Assembly (NCBI GenBank): GCA_020345785.1
Contig: CP070771.1
Coordinates: 5,791,743 to 5,801,591 of the forward strand
DNA from: Desulfobacterales bacterium
Lineage (GTDB): Bacteria > Desulfobacterota > Desulfobacteria > Desulfobacterales > JAFDCJ01
Length of the DNA: 9,849 nt
Direction of reading: 5' to 3'
Shown: piece after piece, positions 6,187-9,849 of the stretch
Numbering within the stretch: the first letter of the stretch is position 1
Layout of the letters: each line of letters opens with the position of its first letter
Notes under the pieces: generated by a model
Databases searched by the model: none
What the model was told of the DNA's origin: nothing
The model's input: only the letters and a program-made list of their open reading frames with translations
Made by a program: the position numbers and the translations under genes

Positions 6187-6480
6187 ATGCATCAAATCAA
6201 TAACTTGCAGATATCCGATCTTTATGTTCGCCTGATCGCCGAGCGCGGCGGCAGCATGAGTATTTTTAACGGAACCACTGTTGCCGGGTGATGAAAAGGG
6301 GTCGAAGGTCCGATCGGTCGGATCGGCAAGCCCATTAACGATGAGGAATATCTCCATGTCAGGGTAAAAGGGATTCAGCTGTTTGTCGAAAAAAAACTGG
6401 TCGATGCGCTGCCTGAAAGCGGAGGCCGGATCAATGTGCTGATGGGGGATTACGGCTGCTGGACGATCGTTTTTAATTAG
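6187..6480 (+). CDS. Small HesB/IscA-like selenoprotein with two tandem in-frame TGA (Sec-Sec)
   Basis: Reading from ATG 6187 to TAG 6478-6480 gives 97 codons whose only interruptions are TGA TGA at codons 35-36 (6289-6294). Both halves read like one protein: SMSIFNGTTVAG before the TGAs, then KGVEGPIGRIGKP, a VKGIQLFVEKKLVDALP block and GDYGCWTIVF at the end. The order of strands, the G-x-x-U-x-G-x-x-GP loop and the late FVEKKL...I.V..GDYG segment resemble HesB/IscA-like proteins, a family with known selenoprotein members. A hairpin 21 nt after the second TGA fits a bacterial SECIS. The ATG is 8 bp after the acr3 stop without a clear ribosome site, which suggests coupled translation. Vicinal selenols or thiols would suit binding As(III), Fe-S or a metal; the function is unknown. 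The alternative is a pseudogene with two adjacent nonsense changes. Confidence 0.7.
6310..6326 (+). promoter_or_regulatory. Putative bacterial SECIS hairpin
   Basis: CCGATC (6310-6315) and GATCGG (6321-6326) form six Watson-Crick pairs around the loop GGTCG (6316-6320). The loop begins 21 nt after the second TGA. Bacterial SECIS elements have an apical loop roughly 16-37 nt after the UGA, at least four upper-stem pairs and a G among the first two loop bases. The loop starts GGUC, as in the E. coli fdhF element as I know it. A competing register (TCCGA 6309-6313 with TCGGA 6318-6322) is possible. Confidence 0.65.
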
Positions 6481-6563
6481 AAGCCGCAGATAAAGCGAAC
6501 TGCTCCATTATAAAGCTGTCAGGATGCGTGAAATGATCAATGGTAAACCGCAGGATCGGCGCA

Positions 6564-7946
6564 ATGGAAAATGATGAACCTGAAAACACTGCCAGAATGG
6601 TGGTCGATGCGTGTTCGGATTGCGATGTGTGTCGCTTTCTCATGGATACGGACTGTCTGATGTTTCCTGAACTTTACCGGCTTTACGATAAGGGGCGGGA
6701 AACCGGGGAGCAGATTACTTCCGCGGAACTCAGAAATCTGGTCAATCTCTGCAATTTCTGTGCACTTTGTCCTTGTCTCAATATCCGTGCCGATATCATC
6801 CGGGCCAAAACTCAAATCATCAGAAGGGACGGATTGAAGTTCGGGGTGCGCAGCCTGGAAGACGTGCAGCGGGTGGCCAGGCTGTGCGGCATGTATCCAA
6901 AGATGGCGAACAGGCTTTTCCAGAACAATTCCAGCGGCCGATTCCTCAAAGCAGCCGCTGGCATTCACCCGCAGCGCAGGATTCCGGAGTTTCCCGCCGA
7001 GAATTTTCCGCAATGGGCCCAAAAGCATCGTCTGAATACCCGGCCAAAGAAGCAGGCGCATCGAAAAATCGCCTATGTTGCAGGCTGTACGGCCAACTAC
7101 CTTTTTCCGGAGGTCGCCAAAGCCGCAGTAGAGGTTTTTCAGCATCACGGATTTGAAGTCGTCTATCCGGAACAAAAATGCTGCGGCATGCCGAGCCTGC
7201 TCGAGGGCGATCAGTCATTGACAATGAAATTTGTGCGCTTCAATCTGGAGCGCCTGTCCGAATTCATAGACAAAGGTTACGACATTGTCTGTTCGTGTCC
7301 CACCTGCGGCTTCATGCTGAGAAATATTTTAAGCGAGGGCGCCTATTATTCCCGGCAATATCAAGAGTCGGCAGGGGTCGCTGAGAAATATCTGAAAATT
7401 CCGGTCTCAAAAACGCCGGATAATCCGGGAGGCCAAAAGTTCGAGCTGCTGAAAAAAAACATGTGTCAGGACATCCTCAAAGACGAGGGGTATTTTTCGC
7501 CCATCGACCCCCTCAAGCGCATTCGCGTGGCGGAAAACAACTTTGATCTGGGACAATACCTGGCCGATCTTCACCGCTCAGGGGCGCTGAAAACGAAATT
7601 CGGCGAGGTATCGGGCCGCATGGTCTATTATCCTCCCTGCCATCTCAGAGTGCAGAACATCGGCACGCTGTATCAGGAGCTGTTGAGTTTGCTGCCGAGC
7701 AACGATCTGCAGCCCGAAAACGGCAATCTGTACTGTTGCGGCACGGCGGGAATCATGGGATTCAAAAAGGATTTTCATGATGCATCCCTTCAGCTGGGAA
7801 ACCGATTGAGCGCCAAAATTAAGGAGCTTCAGCCGGAAAAACTGGTCACCGACTGCCTCAGCTGCCGCCTGCAATTCAAACAACTGCTTCCCTGCAAGGT
7901 CCTCCATCCGATCGAAATTCTCCAAGAAGCCTATGGTTTGGGTTAA
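6564..7946 (+). CDS. GlpC/HdrD-like Fe-S oxidoreductase with two CCG domains
   Basis: This protein of about 460 residues has two ferredoxin-type clusters at the N-terminus: CSDCDVC with a fourth Cys at 31 (Cys17, 20, 23, 31) and CNFCALCPC (63-71). Two CCG (DUF3483/heterodisulfide-reductase) domains follow: GC at 174-175 with KCCGMP (205-210) and CSCPTC (243-248), then PPC (357-359) with YCCG (390-393) and CLSC (431-434). Proteins of this class, such as HdrD and GlpC, pass electrons between ferredoxin-level donors and thiol/disulfide or quinone partners, using a non-cubane 4Fe-4S site at CCG. ATG 6564 is preferred because AGGAT (6552-6556) precedes it; an in-frame ATG at 6540 adds 8 residues. 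No membrane segment is seen. It ends 8 bp before the AOR gene, so it is very probably its electron-transfer partner. The 83 bp upstream hold no other feature. Confidence 0.88.
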   Translation: MENDEPENTARMVVDACSDCDVCRFLMDTDCLMFPELYRLYDKGRETGEQITSAELRNLVNLCNFCALCPCLNIRADIIRAKTQIIRRDGLKFGVRSLEDVQRVARLCGMYPKMANRLFQNNSSGRFLKAAAGIHPQRRIPEFPAENFPQWAQKHRLNTRPKKQAHRKIAYVAGCTANYLFPEVAKAAVEVFQHHGFEVVYPEQKCCGMPSLLEGDQSLTMKFVRFNLERLSEFIDKGYDIVCSCPTCGFMLRNILSEGAYYSRQYQESAGVAEKYLKIPVSKTPDNPGGQKFELLKKNMCQDILKDEGYFSPIDPLKRIRVAENNFDLGQYLADLHRSGALKTKFGEVSGRMVYYPPCHLRVQNIGTLYQELLSLLPSNDLQPENGNLYCCGTAGIMGFKKDFHDASLQLGNRLSAKIKELQPEKLVTDCLSCRLQFKQLLPCKVLHPIEILQEAYGLG

Positions 7947-7954
7947 GAGGACAT

Positions 7955-9775
7955 ATGCTCTACGGCTATGGTGGAAAAATACTGCGAGTTGATTTAACAT
8001 CCGGTCGTATTTTAAGCGAAAAGACCGATCCCCTTCACATGTTGTCGGTCATCGGCGGCCGTGGCTTGAATTCAACGACTCTGTACCATGAATTAAAACG
8101 CGACATCGACCCGCTTTCTCCGGAAAATCTGCTGCTCATCGGTGTCGGCCCGCTGACGGGCACACTATTGACCGCCTCCGCTTATACGACGATCTCCGGC
8201 AAATCGCCTTTTACCGGAATACTGGGTGATTCGGCTGCCGGCGGGCATTTCGGGCCGGAACTGAAACAGGCCGGCTACGATCAAATCATCATAACGGGCT
8301 GCGCCGACCGGCCCAGTTACCTGCTTGTTGCCGGCGAGCGCATTGAAATCCGCGATGCCGGCCACCTGTGGGGGTTGGATATCTGGGAAACCGGCTCCAG
8401 GATCCGCCGCGAACTCAATGACAATGCCTTACAAATTGCGGCCATCGGTCCGGCGGGAGAGAATCTGGTGAAGTACGCGACGGTTGCCTGCAACAACTCG
8501 CGCATGTTCGGACGCGCCGGGATGGGATGCCTGTTCGGCTCCAAAAATCTCAAAGCTGTCGTCGTCCGCGGAACCGGCCGGTTGAAAGTGGCCGACCCGC
8601 CTGCCTTTCTTGAACGTTGCCGCGAAATGGATGAAAGGATCCTGCGGCATCCCGAATATGACCGCCGCAAGGCCATGGGCTCAACCCTGTTGATGACGGC
8701 TTTAAACCGCCTGGGCATCCTGCCGACCGATCACTTCCAGAAGGGTGTGTGCGAATACGTCGAGCGGGTCAGTGGTGAACGCATTGCGGAAGAATTCAAG
8801 GTCAAAAACAAAGCCTGCTATAATTGCAACATTCACTGCTCCCGCTATTTTCTCACCAGAGAGGTTGAGGGCGAGGGACCTGAGTTCGAAGCGCTTTGCA
8901 GTTACACCTCCCGCATCGGCAATGATGATCTTGAATTCGCCCTGAAGATTATCACGTTTTTGAATCGCATGGGGTTGGACGCGCTCAGTTCCGGCGAAAC
9001 CATCGGCTGGGCCATGGAATGCGTGCAGCGCGGCCTGCTAGGCAAAGATGATTTTGACGGCCTTGATTTCACCTGGGGCAATCGTGAAACCATTGAAAAG
9101 GTGCTGTCTATGATTGTCCACAGAGAGGGTATCGGGGATGCCCTTGCCGAAGGAGCTTACTGCCTGGCCAAATCATACGGCAGGGGCACAGAAGAATATG
9201 CCCTGCATGTCAAAGGGCTGGATATCATCTGCGGCGACCCGCGCGGCATCAAAGCCTTCGGCCTGACCTATGCGATCGCCTCGCGCGGCGCAGACCACCT
9301 GCGGGCGGAGCCGTTTTTCGAATTGACGGAACGCTACGATGAGGCCGAAAAGCGCTGGGGCATCCGCGAAATTGCGGATCGGTTGGCAGAAAAAGGTAAA
9401 GCCGTCCTGGTGGAGCACACCGAGCGCCAGGCACTGCTGACAGATTGTTTGACCGTTTGCAAGAATATCGGTTTGAGCATGGATATTCTCGATTTCGAAC
9501 TGGGGTCCCGGCTGTTGATCAGCGGCACAGGGCTTAAATTTACTCCCGAGAAGGTCGATGATGCACTGAAAGGCGTCATCGAACGCGACCGGCTGATGAA
9601 TATCGATTTTGGAGTGGACGGCAGCCAGGATACGTTGCCCAAACGCTTTATTCATGAACCATTGGAGGAGGGAGCTTCCAGAGGCCAGGTTGTCCCGGTG
9701 GACCGCATGGTTAAAGAATATTACAAGCTTCGCGGCTGGAATGAAGATGGCGTTCCGATCATCAAGAAAAAATAA
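7955..9775 (+). CDS. Aldehyde:ferredoxin oxidoreductase (AOR) family tungsten enzyme
   Basis: This 606-residue protein has full AOR length. It begins with the family block YGGKILRVDLTSGRI (4-18) and GGRGLNS, continues with GVGPLTGT (63-70) and a GRAGMGCLFGSKNLKAV block (186-202) in the tungstopterin-binding region, and has the 4Fe-4S ligands CYNCNIHC (Cys288, 291, 295) with a C-terminal Cys partner in the LLTDCLTVCKN block (498 or 502). The three cysteines occupy the same numbers as in the P. furiosus enzyme as I know it. AOR enzymes oxidise aldehydes, or run related low-potential chemistry, with ferredoxin or an Fe-S partner. Here the adjacent CCG protein is the likely partner. The substrate cannot be assigned; relation to benzoyl-CoA-reductase-type (BamB) or other AOR clades would need a tree. 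Ribosome site GAGG is 4 bp before ATG 7955. There is no signal peptide, so it is cytosolic. Confidence 0.93.
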   Translation: MLYGYGGKILRVDLTSGRILSEKTDPLHMLSVIGGRGLNSTTLYHELKRDIDPLSPENLLLIGVGPLTGTLLTASAYTTISGKSPFTGILGDSAAGGHFGPELKQAGYDQIIITGCADRPSYLLVAGERIEIRDAGHLWGLDIWETGSRIRRELNDNALQIAAIGPAGENLVKYATVACNNSRMFGRAGMGCLFGSKNLKAVVVRGTGRLKVADPPAFLERCREMDERILRHPEYDRRKAMGSTLLMTALNRLGILPTDHFQKGVCEYVERVSGERIAEEFKVKNKACYNCNIHCSRYFLTREVEGEGPEFEALCSYTSRIGNDDLEFALKIITFLNRMGLDALSSGETIGWAMECVQRGLLGKDDFDGLDFTWGNRETIEKVLSMIVHREGIGDALAEGAYCLAKSYGRGTEEYALHVKGLDIICGDPRGIKAFGLTYAIASRGADHLRAEPFFELTERYDEAEKRWGIREIADRLAEKGKAVLVEHTERQALLTDCLTVCKNIGLSMDILDFELGSRLLISGTGLKFTPEKVDDALKGVIERDRLMNIDFGVDGSQDTLPKRFIHEPLEEGASRGQVVPVDRMVKEYYKLRGWNEDGVPIIKKK

Positions 9776-9840
9776 TGGTGGATCCAAAAAAAATGGTCCT
9801 GTCTGAAAGCAGGAATCCTATGGTAATGCAGAATATTTAA
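9775..9840 (+). CDS. Possible 21-codon ORF overlapping the AOR stop
   Basis: The AOR stop overlaps an ATG in TAATG (9773-9777), and that frame runs 21 codons to TAA 9838-9840 (MVDPKKMVLSESRNP...). The overlap suggests possible coupled re-initiation, but the peptide is short and Met-rich and matches no family I know. It may be only leader sequence for a gene to the right of the window. Confidence 0.2.
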   Translation: MVDPKKMVLSESRNPMVMQNI

Positions 9841-9849
9841 ACCGGCGAT

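Noticed and set aside
1..9849. CRISPR array, tRNA, rRNA, insertion sequence or transposase
   Set aside because: No regularly spaced repeats, cloverleaf-like sequence, terminal inverted repeats or transposase motifs were seen on either strand by eye.

Overview
The window (roughly half G+C) looks like a chromosomal segment of a strict anaerobe, most plausibly a sulfate-reducer-like deltaproteobacterium (Desulfobacterota). This is inferred from gene content: a tungsten-type aldehyde:ferredoxin oxidoreductase, a GlpC/HdrD-like iron-sulfur protein, MTH895-type mini-thioredoxins and an apparent selenoprotein. All recognisable genes lie on the + strand.

Layout. Positions 2-196 hold the 3' end of an unidentified gene. 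Positions 241-2929 form a first arsenic/metalloid-type module: an ArsR repressor (294-638) with promoter and operator-like dyads on both sides, an ArsP/DUF318-type permease (739-2127), a thioredoxin fused to an unknown N-terminal domain (2149-2661) and a free mini-thioredoxin (2696-2929). Positions 2930-3298 hold a decayed or recoded 4Fe-4S-domain gene with no usable start. A J-domain protein (3299-3664) and a TSUP/TauE-like permease (3684-4586) follow.

A second module starts at a TTGACA promoter overlapped by a perfect 22-bp palindrome (4708-4729). It reads arsR (4741-5124), an ACR3-type arsenite exporter (5148-6178) whose frame is broken near codon 20, a small HesB/IscA-like protein (6187-6480), a GlpC/HdrD-like Fe-S oxidoreductase (6564-7946) and an AOR-family tungstopterin enzyme (7955-9775). 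Spacings are short and no terminator is obvious, so these could be one arsenite-inducible operon.

The most striking item is the 97-codon frame at 6187-6480. It is interrupted only by two consecutive in-frame TGA codons (6289-6294), followed 21 nt later by a perfect 6-bp hairpin with a GGUCG loop, as expected of a bacterial SECIS. I read it as a selenoprotein with vicinal selenocysteines. It would be missed, or called intergenic, by any gene finder that treats TGA as a stop. Its place between an arsenite exporter and an AOR plus Hdr-like pair suggests an undescribed arsenic-linked redox system; that functional link is inference.
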